Below are positions 45,043-54,148 of a stretch of DNA of 64,000 bases, in pieces. Both the position numbers and the translations under genes were made by a program. The DNA is taken from contig NZ_CAIJCS010000014.1 in NCBI RefSeq assembly GCF_903819165.1, forward strand, positions 248,001 through 312,000, read 5' to 3'. Position 1 is the first letter of the stretch; each line of letters opens with the position of its first letter. The notes under the pieces were generated by a model. That model did no database searches. It was not told the DNA's origin and worked only from the letters and a program-made list of their open reading frames with translations. Source of the DNA: Aedoeadaptatus nemausensis. Its GTDB lineage: Bacteria > Bacillota > Clostridia > Tissierellales > Peptoniphilaceae.

Positions 45043-45231
45043 TTATTTTATTTCTTTATATTTTTTATAAGAGTGATAACTGCTCGACAAGGCGATGATC
45101 AGTGCCGCAAGCGCAAAAAAGACATTCATTTTAATTTCACGATTAAAGAAATATTTTATAAGAATATCGCCGGCGAAAATGGCCACAAATAACTGGATCA
45201 GCGCCAATATTAAGAATTGCTTTCTCCTCAT
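45043..45231 (-). CDS. Two-helix small membrane protein
   Basis: 62 residues from ATG 45231, two bases after the kinase stop, with AAGAGG six bases upstream inside the kinase gene. Helices at about 5-25 and 34-52 with a basic C-terminal tail. No family recognised. Last gene of the second two-component operon, possibly a regulator of the kinase (inference). Confidence 0.65.
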   Translation of the reverse strand: MRRKQFLILALIQLFVAIFAGDILIKYFFNREIKMNVFFALAALIIALSSSYHSYKKYKEIK

Positions 45232-45232
45232 C

Positions 45233-46669
45233 CTATACCTCTTCTTTTTCACTTGCATTTTCTCCGCTCGGTCCTTGGAAATAGAATGTACTTCCCACGC
45301 CTATTTCCGATTTGACGCCGTAGCGATAGCCGTGAAGTTCCAGGATATTTTTACAGATAAAGAGGCCGAGCCCTGTTCCGACCATTTGACGCTCATGGTG
45401 ATCTCGTCCGCGGTAAAAGCGCTCCCAAATGGAATCCTGATCTTCTTTTGGAATGCCCTTACCGTAATCTCTTACGCAGTAGGTGATCATATTACCTTCC
45501 GAAATAATGTAGATGTCAATTTCTTTTTTATTTTGAGAATAGTTAATCCCGTTACTGATGAAATTATAGATGACCTGGCGAATCTTGTTGCTGTCGCAGA
45601 CCATGGTACCGTCTCCGTGAATTCTGAAGATATACCCTTTCTCCTTTAAATTTTTAAAACGCGCCAGTACTTCTTTCGTAAGATCTTTAAGGTTAACATC
45701 GGTTAGGCTTAGCGTTCCCAGGCCACTTTCCACTCGGGACAGATCAAGGAGATCATTAACGAAATTCGTTAGATAATCCACTTCTTCTAAGATCGTTTGG
45801 GTATGCTTTTCCCTAAGCTCCTTATTGTCTCCCGAAATATCACGGATCATTTCCCCGTAAGATTTTATAACTGTAAGGGGCGTCTTAAAATCGTGACTTA
45901 CATTGGCGATTAAGTCTTTACGCATTTCCAGAGCGTCGGTCAGCTCGCCTGTAGCGTAGTTCAAGGTCTTCGCTAAATCGTTCATCTCCGTATACTCCTG
46001 CTCTTTAAATTGCACGGAAAAATCTCCCTGCCCCAAGGCACGAGCCGTCATGGCCATGTCCGATAAGGGCTTGGCGAGGCGGGAACTCAAATAATAAGAG
46101 ATGATAAAAGCGAGTAAAATCGAAATAAAACTGACGATAATCAGCTGGTTTTTTAATATTTCCACGGTAGAATCCACAGGATCCACGCTGGCGGATACGG
46201 CGAGAAAAAATCGCTCCCCTGCCTGTTCTCCTAAGTAAGAAACGTAGAGAATGGAAGAGGAATCTTCATATTTATAGTCCGCCACATAAGTTTCTTCCGT
46301 CTTATTATCTTTTAAGAGGGGAAGAAAATAAGTAAAGAAATCCTCTTTCGAGAGCATGGGTCTATAGATATAATCGAGGGGATTTAGGGGAAAAACGAGC
46401 CCTCCCTGATCGTTATAAACCTGGAGACTCAAGTTCTTTTCGAAGCTATAGCGAAGGAGGGTTTCTTCGAAATCTTTTTTCCCGAATTGGCGCGTTACCA
46501 AGCGTCCCACTTTTTCCGTATCCCGAATTTTCATGGATTCATAAAAAGAGTTGATAAACACGATTTGAAGGAGCCATAAAAGAATCAATATAAAGATGGC
46601 CATACCGGAAAAGTACAGCCAAAATTTTACCCTTATGCTCTTTTGATCGACGATGTTTTGCCGTTTCAC
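45233..46669 (-). CDS. Sensor histidine kinase
   Basis: 478 residues: TM1 (~16-40), extracytoplasmic sensor (~41-174), TM2 (~176-194), HAMP (~195-250), HisKA with His259 in VSHDFKTPL, HATPase with N box (YNFISNGINYS), DYGKG and GTGLGL. The stop/start overlap with the response regulator is a single base. Signal unknown; its position after the phoPR genes is suggestive only. Confidence 0.92.
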   Translation of the reverse strand: MKRQNIVDQKSIRVKFWLYFSGMAIFILILLWLLQIVFINSFYESMKIRDTEKVGRLVTRQFGKKDFEETLLRYSFEKNLSLQVYNDQGGLVFPLNPLDYIYRPMLSKEDFFTYFLPLLKDNKTEETYVADYKYEDSSSILYVSYLGEQAGERFFLAVSASVDPVDSTVEILKNQLIIVSFISILLAFIISYYLSSRLAKPLSDMAMTARALGQGDFSVQFKEQEYTEMNDLAKTLNYATGELTDALEMRKDLIANVSHDFKTPLTVIKSYGEMIRDISGDNKELREKHTQTILEEVDYLTNFVNDLLDLSRVESGLGTLSLTDVNLKDLTKEVLARFKNLKEKGYIFRIHGDGTMVCDSNKIRQVIYNFISNGINYSQNKKEIDIYIISEGNMITYCVRDYGKGIPKEDQDSIWERFYRGRDHHERQMVGTGLGLFICKNILELHGYRYGVKSEIGVGSTFYFQGPSGENASEKEEV

Positions 46670-47346
46670 TATTTACCGCTTTCTCCGACAAATTTATACC
46701 CTACTCCCCGTACGGTGACGATGTAATCTCTATAAGGTTCGATACTGTTTCGAAGCATTTTAATGTGAGTGTCCACCGTACGGTCGTCGCCATAAAAATC
46801 ATAACCCCATACTTTATTGAGCAGCTTTTCGCGACTCAGAGCAATGTTTTCATTTTCGGCGATGAACACGAGGAGATCGAATTCCTTCGGGGTCATTTCC
46901 ACGGGCTTCTTATCGACATAAACTTCTCTTCCATCTAAATCGATAGAGAGTCCGTCGAACTCCAACAGGTGATTTTCTCGTACATGATGATGGCGCTTAA
47001 TTATAACCGACAGGCGGGCCATCAGCTCCTTGGGAGAAAAGGGCTTGACGACATAATCGTCGATGCCGATTTCAAAGCCGTAGAGCTTATCGTATTCCTC
47101 TCCCCTGGCACTTAACATTAAGACGGGAATGTCTTTTTCTTTTTTAATCTCTTTATAGGCACTGAATCCGTCGAGACGAGGCATCATGATATCCATTACG
47201 ATTACGTCGAAATCCTCATCGTGGCAAATTTCAACGGCTTCCATACCGTCCACCGCCTCGATGACTTCATAGCCTTCAAATTCGGCGTAGGTTCGAATAA
47301 CCTCACGAATCTTCGCCTCGTCGTCGACGACTAAAATCTTATACAT
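46669..47346 (-). CDS. OmpR-family response regulator
   Basis: 225 residues: receiver with VVDDE, Asp52 (VMDIMMP) and VKPF; winged helix ending RGVGYKF. ATG 47346 with GGGAGGT just upstream; a GTG two codons earlier is too close to that site. TATAAT near 47365-47370 on the minus strand could provide a separate promoter from phoR. Confidence 0.92.
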   Translation of the reverse strand: MYKILVVDDEAKIREVIRTYAEFEGYEVIEAVDGMEAVEICHDEDFDVIVMDIMMPRLDGFSAYKEIKKEKDIPVLMLSARGEEYDKLYGFEIGIDDYVVKPFSPKELMARLSVIIKRHHHVRENHLLEFDGLSIDLDGREVYVDKKPVEMTPKEFDLLVFIAENENIALSREKLLNKVWGYDFYGDDRTVDTHIKMLRNSIEPYRDYIVTVRGVGYKFVGESGK

Positions 47347-47391
47347 AGGCACCTCCCAGTATCCCCATTATACTATAATTTCTTCGTGAAA

Positions 47392-49089
47392 TTAATGTGT
47401 GGAAACTGTACCGCTTTTCGGAAAACGGAGAGTAAATACGGAGCCGTGATTTAATTGGGATTTTAAATCGATGGTGCCCTTTAAACTTTCTACATTGTGC
47501 TTGACGATGGCGAGACCGAGTCCGGTAGATTTTTCATTATAAGATCTGGATTTGTCCGCCATATAAAAGCGCTCGAAGATACGCTTCTGGTCGTCGTAAG
47601 ATATGCCGATGCCCGTATCTTCAATCGTGATAATAAAATCCTGTTCATGTTTGTCGTCGATGGCAATGTCGATAGAACCGCCGTCCACATTGTAGGCGAT
47701 GGCATTATCTACGAGATTCGTTATAAGCTCCTTCATAAGGGCGGGATGGGTAAATAGTTTATTCTCACTTCCCGGCTTAAAGTCTACGCGAAGTTCCTTA
47801 TTCTTAATTTCCGGCGCAAAGTGAGCGAGGATTTCGTCAACGAGCCCTTCCATCTCCACGGTGCGATATTCTTCCGCTCGATTCTTTTCTTCCAATCGCG
47901 AAAAAGAAATTATCGTATCGATTAAGTGAAAGAGATTTTCCGATTCCTTGGCAATAATATCTAGAAACCGGTCTCGATCCTCCTCTTTGACCATGCCGGA
48001 TCGAAGCAATTCCGCATAGCCGCTGATAGAGGTAAGAGGCGTCTTGAGTTCGTGCGTTACATTGGATGTAAACTCTCGCCTGCTTCGCTCCGCCAAACTT
48101 TGTTGAGTTTCATCGATTAACAACAGCAGCATGCCGTAAAGTCCGCCACTACTGTTAAATACGGGATCGAAAAAGCATTTGATAATAAAGCCTTCCATTT
48201 CAAACTTTCGCACTTCCCCTTTTCTCTCATTGAAAATCTGATGGAAAGCATCGTGGAAATCTCCTTCATCGCAAAGTTTGTCGAAATCTTTATTAATGTA
48301 TTGGCTATGAATGGAACCGCTTAAAAGTTTTACCGCCGAATCATTAATCGTAATGATTTTTTTATCCGCTCCCACCAAAATAACGCCCTCGGTCATATTG
48401 TCCACCATGTCGTTCATGCCCTGAAGTTGCGATTCCAGACTTCCCAAACGATGGCGCAGGCGCGAGGATTCGTCGATTAAAATGGCCTCGTAATCTAAAA
48501 GTTGGGGAGGTAAGTCCATTTGATAGTTATGATCTATAACATAGTGCCTAAACTGCCTAAAGAGCTGTTTAATTTGGCTCTTGTCCCGATAGGTAGCGTA
48601 TTGCCAAAGGTGGTACAGAGACGTAGCGGCAACCATAGTCAGAAGAAGGGTGTAGGGCAGAAAGTGCAGATTAGTCATGAGTAAAGAATCTTGAGTCATG
48701 CCCATGAGTAAATAGCTTCCGTCGGAAAACTCCGTCCTTTCAATATACTTCTTCTCCAGGGATGTATCGGATTTTAATTGCCATCTCTCCTTTTGATCAT
48801 TCTTAGATGCAAGTGTTAAAAGGGAGTTTTCTATTTCGGGGGAAAGATTGCTGAACAGTATTTTTTCTCCCTCATCTATATAAAGCAAAGATTCCTGCCC
48901 ACCGCTATTTTTTAATATAGCGACGCGCCGGTCCTCGTCTTCTTCTCGAAGAATATTTTGAAGGGTGTCGACAGCCTCTTCTTTCAGCGCCCACTCTCTG
49001 CGATTGCTCTCCACAGATGCCGCCAGTTGAAAGACAAGGGCGATGATAAAAGCGATTAGAACGCTTAGCAGGCGTACTGTTTTATTCAT
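47392..49089 (-). CDS. phoR: PhoR-type sensor histidine kinase
   Basis: 565 residues: TM1 (~5-24), extracytoplasmic domain (~25-140), TM2 (~142-162), PAS (~225-330), HisKA with His346 in THELKTP, HATPase with DNAIAYN, DTGIG and GLGLAIV. The PAS-containing layout and place after pstSCAB-phoU and its regulator fit PhoR, which senses phosphate supply through the Pst system. Start overlaps the phoP stop by one base. Confidence 0.88.
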   Translation of the reverse strand: MNKTVRLLSVLIAFIIALVFQLAASVESNRREWALKEEAVDTLQNILREEDEDRRVAILKNSGGQESLLYIDEGEKILFSNLSPEIENSLLTLASKNDQKERWQLKSDTSLEKKYIERTEFSDGSYLLMGMTQDSLLMTNLHFLPYTLLLTMVAATSLYHLWQYATYRDKSQIKQLFRQFRHYVIDHNYQMDLPPQLLDYEAILIDESSRLRHRLGSLESQLQGMNDMVDNMTEGVILVGADKKIITINDSAVKLLSGSIHSQYINKDFDKLCDEGDFHDAFHQIFNERKGEVRKFEMEGFIIKCFFDPVFNSSGGLYGMLLLLIDETQQSLAERSRREFTSNVTHELKTPLTSISGYAELLRSGMVKEEDRDRFLDIIAKESENLFHLIDTIISFSRLEEKNRAEEYRTVEMEGLVDEILAHFAPEIKNKELRVDFKPGSENKLFTHPALMKELITNLVDNAIAYNVDGGSIDIAIDDKHEQDFIITIEDTGIGISYDDQKRIFERFYMADKSRSYNEKSTGLGLAIVKHNVESLKGTIDLKSQLNHGSVFTLRFPKSGTVSTH

Positions 49090-49763
49090 TACTTGGATCC
49101 TACTTTATAGCCGATATTGCGCACCGTCTCGATGAGATAGGCTTTGTCCTTTAATTTTTGACGGATGGAGGCGATATGAACGTCGACCGTCCTGGAGCCT
49201 CCTTCGAAATCATAGCCCCATACTTTGGACATGATTTTCTCCCGATTGAGTACGATGTTTTTGTTTTGAAAGAGGTAGAGAAGCAGTTCAAATTCCTTAT
49301 AGGTTAGGGCGATTTCTTCCCCGTCTACCGTCACAATATGCTCTTCTTCGTTAATGGTCACGCCGTCGATGGAAAGAGAGGATGTCTCTTTTTCCTTCGG
49401 TTTCGTTCGCCGCAAAACAGCCTTTACACGCGCTAAAAGTTCCAAAACGCTGAAAGGCTTGGTAATGTAATCGTCGGCTCCCTTGTCGAGGCCCACGATC
49501 TTATCCAGCTCCGACGTCTTCGCCGTAAGCATAATGACGGGTATATCCGCCGTCGATTCATCGGAGCGAATGCGGTCTAAAATTTGAAGGCCGTCCTCTC
49601 CCGGAAGCATAATGTCCAACAGGAGCAGATCAGGCCGTTCTTCTTTCAGAGCTGCAAAAAGCTCTTCCCCGGATTCAAAGCCTCGCACATCATCATACTT
49701 GCTCTTTAAGGCATAGACGATCAAATCGCGGATGTTACCTTCGTCTTCAACGCAAAAAATCAT
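49089..49763 (-). CDS. phoP: PhoP/PhoB-type response regulator
   Basis: 224 residues: receiver with VEDE, Asp50 (LLLDIMLPG) and ITKPF; winged helix ending VRNIGYKV. ATG 49763 has GGAG six bases upstream; a TTG at 49775 is in frame but overlaps phoU. Likely binds the Pho-box-like repeats before pstS and pstC. Confidence 0.9.
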   Translation of the reverse strand: MIFCVEDEGNIRDLIVYALKSKYDDVRGFESGEELFAALKEERPDLLLLDIMLPGEDGLQILDRIRSDESTADIPVIMLTAKTSELDKIVGLDKGADDYITKPFSVLELLARVKAVLRRTKPKEKETSSLSIDGVTINEEEHIVTVDGEEIALTYKEFELLLYLFQNKNIVLNREKIMSKVWGYDFEGGSRTVDVHIASIRQKLKDKAYLIETVRNIGYKVGSK

Positions 49764-49764
49764 A

Positions 49765-50436
49765 TTACACTCCAAAAGTTTCGACGCCGAGATAATCTTT
49801 GTGGTGACCGGTCAAGGAGAAAATGACCCATTCCCCTATGTTTTCCGCATGGTCGGCGACACGTTCCAAATACTTGGCGATTTGCAATAAGTCGATCAGT
49901 TCCTCGGGATCATTATGGCCCGATTGTAATTCTTTAATGATCCGTGTTCTGCAATCTACAAACAAAGCGTCTACTACATCGTCGTGGCGAATACATTCGT
50001 TGGCCAGTTCTTCGTCTTTAGTTATGAAAGCGTCCACTGCCATTTTGATCATGGCGGAGGATTCTTTAAACATTTCCCTAATGGTGGTCAAAGGCGATGC
50101 AATAGGTTTGGGATCCATGGTGAGTGAAATTTCGCAAATATCCTGAGCTTGATCTCCGATTCTTTCGAGATCGGTAATGATCTTAAGGGCTGCGGAAATA
50201 AAACGCAGGTCTCCCGCTACAGGTTGTTGACGTAATAAAAGCATGAGGCATATATCTTCTATTTCCCGCTCCATGCGGTCCACTTCCCTGTCGTTTTTCG
50301 AGACTTGATGGGCAAGTTGTTCATCGCGGTTTTCCAACGCTTTCAACGCATCAGATACAGCTTGTTCAACATATGCCGCCATGTCCACCAGTTGGGTATT
50401 GAGCTTATTTAACTCCATATCGTATTGCTTTCTCAT
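49765..50436 (-). CDS. phoU: Phosphate transport regulator PhoU
   Basis: 223 residues, two PhoU helical bundles each with a metal-binding E/DxxxD pattern (DREVDRME, ERIGDQAQDI; DDVVDALF, ERVADHAENIGE). ATG 50436 follows GGGAGG; the frame extends into pstB to 50532 without a ribosome site. PhoU links Pst transport status to PhoR. Confidence 0.95.
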   Translation of the reverse strand: MRKQYDMELNKLNTQLVDMAAYVEQAVSDALKALENRDEQLAHQVSKNDREVDRMEREIEDICLMLLLRQQPVAGDLRFISAALKIITDLERIGDQAQDICEISLTMDPKPIASPLTTIREMFKESSAMIKMAVDAFITKDEELANECIRHDDVVDALFVDCRTRIIKELQSGHNDPEELIDLLQIAKYLERVADHAENIGEWVIFSLTGHHKDYLGVETFGV

Positions 50437-50449
50437 AGTATCCTCCCAT

Positions 50450-51208
50450 TTAACCGAATCGGCCGGTAATATAGTCTTCAGTTCTGGAATCCCGGGGATT
50501 GGCAAACATCTTTTCGGTATCATCCATTTCAATTACCTCGCCTGTCAAGAAAAAGGCCGTCTTATCGGAGACACGTGCTGCCTGTTGCATATTATGGGTT
50601 ACCATAATAATAGTATAATCCTTTTTCAGATCCTGTACCAATTCTTCAATCTTTAAAGTTGAAATGGGATCCAGTGCCGAAGTGGGTTCGTCCATTAAAA
50701 GCACCTCGGGCTCGACGGCGAGGGCACGGGCGATACAAATACGCTGTTGCTGACCTCCGGAAAGCTCGGTAGCCTTTTGATGAAGCTTATCTTTTACATC
50801 TTCCCAAATAGCGGCACCTCTCAGAGAGCGTTCCACGATTTCCTCGAGTTTCTTTTTGTCTTTCGTACCGTGGGTTCTGGGACCGTATGCGATATTATCG
50901 AAAATACTCATGGGAAAAGGGTTCGGGCTTTGAAATACCATGCCCACCCGTCTGCGAAGCAAGTTCACATCATAGCCCGGAGCATAAATATTTTTTCCGT
51001 CCAAGAGCATCTCCCCTTCGATGTGACAATCTTCCACAAGATCATTCATGCGATTTAAACACTTGAGCATAGTGGATTTACCGCATCCTGACGGACCGAT
51101 AAAGGCCGTAATTTCATTTTCTTTTAAATCAAGATTGATGTTTTTCAGTGCTTGAAAATCACCGTACCATAAAATTACATCCTTGACCGACATTTTAGTA
51201 TTGTTCAT
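50450..51208 (-). CDS. pstB: Phosphate ABC transporter ATP-binding protein
   Basis: 252 residues: Walker [10 protein letters not shown] (39-47), signature LSGGQQQR, Walker [13 protein letters not shown]. Length and TFRTxNPF-like SPNPFPMS segment match PstB. One base after pstA. Confidence 0.97.
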   Translation of the reverse strand: MNNTKMSVKDVILWYGDFQALKNINLDLKENEITAFIGPSGCGKSTMLKCLNRMNDLVEDCHIEGEMLLDGKNIYAPGYDVNLLRRRVGMVFQSPNPFPMSIFDNIAYGPRTHGTKDKKKLEEIVERSLRGAAIWEDVKDKLHQKATELSGGQQQRICIARALAVEPEVLLMDEPTSALDPISTLKIEELVQDLKKDYTIIMVTHNMQQAARVSDKTAFFLTGEVIEMDDTEKMFANPRDSRTEDYITGRFG

Positions 51209-52027
51209 TTAATTCCCTCCGTACAGCCTGTTTCCAATGAAGGAGCTTAGGCTATTGATCAATAAAGTTATAATAATGAGAATAAAACCAGTGGCAAAAG
51301 CTTGGTCCACAAAGAGCCCTTCCGAAGATAAGACATACATATGAAGGGACAGGGTTCTACCACTTGAAAGTAAGCTCTTAGGCATATCCGTCGTCGTTCC
51401 CAGAGTAAACATGAGGGCTGCCGTTTCGCCGACACAACGGCCGATGGCGAGTATAATTCCGGATAAAATACCGGGCATAGCCACAGGCAATACGACTCGC
51501 ACAATGGTGCGAAGTTTACCGGCACCGAGGGCCAGGGAGCCGCTTCTTAAACTGTCATCGACGGCGAGAAGCGATTCTTCCGTAGAGCGAATAATAAGGG
51601 GAAGAATCATAATTGATAAAGTAAAGACACCTGATAAGATCGAATAACCGAGCTTTAAAGCGATGGAGAAAAACAACATACCGAACAAGCCGTAAATAAT
51701 CGAGGGAATGCCCGATAGAGTTTCCGTGGCAATTCGAATGATTTCCACAACTTTGCTACCCTTCTTTGCATACTCCACCAAGTAAAAACCGGTAAAGATA
51801 CCGATAGGTGTCGCCACAACAAGAGAAAGTACCACTACGATGAGAGTAGTTACAATGGCGGGAAACATAGAAATATTTTCTGTCGTATAGGTTTTTTCAA
51901 ACATTTCTGCGCTCAGATGAGGTGCACCTTTTATTACAATATAACCGACTAAAATGGCGAGTATGGCAAAAGTAATAAAGGCACTAACCATAATAACGGC
52001 TTTTGCCGCCATAGAACGTGCTTTCAT
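51209..52027 (-). CDS. pstA: Phosphate ABC transporter permease PstA
   Basis: 272 residues, six membrane helices, with the EAA-type loop around SLALGAGKLRTIVRVVLP that docks on PstB. Overlaps pstC by four bases. Confidence 0.96.
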   Translation of the reverse strand: MKARSMAAKAVIMVSAFITFAILAILVGYIVIKGAPHLSAEMFEKTYTTENISMFPAIVTTLIVVVLSLVVATPIGIFTGFYLVEYAKKGSKVVEIIRIATETLSGIPSIIYGLFGMLFFSIALKLGYSILSGVFTLSIMILPLIIRSTEESLLAVDDSLRSGSLALGAGKLRTIVRVVLPVAMPGILSGIILAIGRCVGETAALMFTLGTTTDMPKSLLSSGRTLSLHMYVLSSEGLFVDQAFATGFILIIITLLINSLSSFIGNRLYGGN

Positions 52028-52884
52028 GCTGCCATCCTCCTTTTTACGAGATTAAATACAGTGTTGATTAAAAGAATAAACACAAAGAGTACGACGCCGG
52101 TGGCGATAAGGGCTTCTCTATGTTCTCCCGTTGCGTAGGCCATTTCCAGGACGATATTAGCCGTCATGGTTCGGACCCCGTGTTTAATATCCGTCGGGAT
52201 CATGGGCTGATTACCTGCTATCATAATGACCGCCATGGTCTCGCCGATAGAACGGCCGATGCCCAATATGGTAGCGGACAAAATCCCGGACTTCGCCGCC
52301 GGTACGACGACGCGGAGTAAGCTGCGCTCCTGAGTGGCTCCCAATGCAATGGAGCCTTGATAATAGGATTTTGGCACCGAGCGAAGGGATGCTTCCGACA
52401 GACCGATGATCGTAGGCAGGATCATAATCCCTAGTAAGACCGATGCGGTAAACACCGTCATCCCCGTTCCGCCCCACCAGCCTCTTACAATGGGAACGAA
52501 TACCATCAAACCGAAGAAACCGTAGATGATCGAGGGAATGCCTGCCATTAAATTAACCGCCGGCTTTAAAATCTTATATAGCTTTTCCGGACAGTAAAAC
52601 GCCATAAAAATAGCCGTCATCACGCCGATAGGCACACCGATAATGATCGAGCCGAAGGTAACCATTACAGAACCTAGGATCATGGGCAAAATGCCGAAGC
52701 TTGACGGCGTCGACGTCGGCCTCCATTCTTTACCGAGAATAAAGTGACCGAGACCGGTCTTCGCTATAAACGGAACCCCGTTTTTAAAGATAAAATAACA
52801 TATCACGACAATCGAGAGTACTGATAATAGAGAACTGATGAGAAAAATCAATTCCCAAATCTTCTCATATGGTTTAGATCGCAT
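52024..52884 (-). CDS. pstC: Phosphate ABC transporter permease PstC
   Basis: 286 residues, six membrane helices, EAA loop around SIALGATQERSLLRVVVP, plus the family stretch GIPSIIYGFFGLMVFVP. It has its own Pho-box-like site upstream (52945-52962), placed after the pstS terminator. Confidence 0.96.
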   Translation of the reverse strand: MRSKPYEKIWELIFLISSLLSVLSIVVICYFIFKNGVPFIAKTGLGHFILGKEWRPTSTPSSFGILPMILGSVMVTFGSIIIGVPIGVMTAIFMAFYCPEKLYKILKPAVNLMAGIPSIIYGFFGLMVFVPIVRGWWGGTGMTVFTASVLLGIMILPTIIGLSEASLRSVPKSYYQGSIALGATQERSLLRVVVPAAKSGILSATILGIGRSIGETMAVIMIAGNQPMIPTDIKHGVRTMTANIVLEMAYATGEHREALIATGVVLFVFILLINTVFNLVKRRMAA

Positions 52885-52944
52885 TGTCTACCTCCTTTGA
52901 ATAAGATTACTTTAACAAGAGGAGTTTAATATTTGGTCTCCCTT

Positions 52945-52962
52945 ATGTAAGATCTATGTAAA
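52945..52962 (-). promoter_or_regulatory. Pho-box-like direct repeat before pstC
   Basis: Minus strand TTTACAT-AGAT-CTTACAT, two 7-mers with an 11-base period, followed after 13 bases by TATTAA as a possible -10. Very similar in sequence and spacing to the site before pstS; downstream both share AAG(A/G)G(A/T)GACC-like bases. Confidence 0.65.
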
Positions 52963-52965
52963 GAA

Positions 52966-52988
52966 AAAAGACCCCTTTACGGGGTCTT
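52966..52988 (-). terminator. Terminator between pstS and pstC
   Basis: Minus strand AAGACCCC-GTAAA-GGGGTCTT followed by more Ts, ten bases after the pstS stop. Likely lets pstS be expressed above pstCAB. Confidence 0.85.
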
Positions 52989-52997
52989 GAGATTTAA

Positions 52998-53954
52998 CTA
53001 TTTCGCCAATTCTTTCCAGTCTTGAATTTCACCTTTGAAGATCGACTTAATTTGTTCTAAGCTGATGTCTTCCAAGGAGTTTTCCTTGTTGACTACGACT
53101 GCGATACCGTCTTGTGCAAGAACCGTACCTTGTACATTGGCTTTTTCTTGATCCTTTAATTCTCTCGAGGACATACCGATTTGAGCAGTACCTTCCGCTG
53201 CTGCAGTAATACCTGCGGAGGAGCCGTTGGATTGAATTTGAATCGTCGCATTGGGATTTAAGCCCTTGTAAGCTTCGACGAGTTTTTCCATAAGGGGGGT
53301 AACCGATGTAGAACCTGCTACGGTCAATTCGCCGGAGACATCGGAGGCAGCATAATCTTCTGCCGATTCATTTTTTACATAACCTGCTTCTTCAGCGATT
53401 GCTTGACCTTGATTAGAGAGAGCAAATTTCATAAAGTCTGCTTCGAGAGTGCCTTCCTTCGGTTCACCTTTTGTGACTAATAGGAAGGGACGAGCTAATT
53501 TGTATTCACCGCTTAAAATTGTCTCTGCCGAGGGTTCGACACCTTCTACTTTTACAGCATGAACCGTATCATTTAAAGAGCCGAGAGAGATATAACCGAT
53601 GGCCGAGGGGTTTTCTGCTACTGTGGTCATGACACCGTTAGTAGAGTTTTGAACGGCTGCGGATTGAGTCGTCGTATCCGTTTCCTGATCGCCGTTCTTT
53701 TCAATAAGACCTACGATTTCAGTAAAGGCGCCGCGAGTACCGGATCCGTCTTCTCGGGTAATGACGGCTACTTGGCCTAGTTTATCCAAGCTTGCGGAAT
53801 CATTGGCTTCTTCACCTTGTTGAGCCGCTTGATTGTTATTTTGAGCAGCTCCGTTGTCTTTATTGTCGGCTTTGTCGCCTCCGCCACAAGCAACGAGAGT
53901 GAGTGCTAAAAGGGATGCTCCGAGAGCTAATTTAAAGTTTTTCATTTTTTTCAT
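52998..53954 (-). CDS. pstS: Phosphate-binding lipoprotein PstS with swapped (circularly permuted) halves
   Basis: 318 residues: signal peptide with lipobox LVAC (acylated Cys23), an Asn/Gln/Glu-rich linker (~24-55), then the substrate-binding fold. In standard PstS the segment GSTSVTPLMEKL comes first and INREDGSGTR later. Here VITREDGSGTRGAF is at ~64-77 and GSTSVTPLMEKL at ~214-225, and the protein ends DWKELAK, the point where a standard protein would run on into the first half. Both phosphate-binding blocks are intact. First gene of the pst operon, start ATG 53954 behind AGGAGG, with a Pho-box-like repeat upstream. Confidence 0.93.
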   Translation of the reverse strand: MKKMKNFKLALGASLLALTLVACGGGDKADNKDNGAAQNNNQAAQQGEEANDSASLDKLGQVAVITREDGSGTRGAFTEIVGLIEKNGDQETDTTTQSAAVQNSTNGVMTTVAENPSAIGYISLGSLNDTVHAVKVEGVEPSAETILSGEYKLARPFLLVTKGEPKEGTLEADFMKFALSNQGQAIAEEAGYVKNESAEDYAASDVSGELTVAGSTSVTPLMEKLVEAYKGLNPNATIQIQSNGSSAGITAAAEGTAQIGMSSRELKDQEKANVQGTVLAQDGIAVVVNKENSLEDISLEQIKSIFKGEIQDWKELAK

Positions 53955-54027
53955 TTTTTCCTCCTAAGAAAACTTTCATCATGCTATTGGCATTGTAACG
54001 AGTCTCCATTAAACGAAGGTCACTCTT

Positions 54028-54045
54028 ATGTTAAGTTGATGTAAA
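54028..54045 (-). promoter_or_regulatory. Pho-box-like direct repeat before pstS
   Basis: Minus strand TTTACAT-CAAC-TTAACAT, two 7-mers 11 bases apart, like Bacillus PhoP boxes (TTAACA repeats). TTTAAT 14 bases further on is a possible -10. About 75 bases before the pstS start. Confidence 0.7.
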
Positions 54046-54148
54046 TCTTTTTTAGATCTTCTCGTCTTATTTTTGATTTTTATTATTCACTGTTTTTCAT
54101 TTCTAAGTGGCGATAGAAGTAGGTATAATCAATTTTAATTTACAAATC

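Noticed and set aside
45095-45649. 184-codon plus-strand frame opposite the second kinase
   Set aside because: Shadow of conserved HATPase coding sequence.
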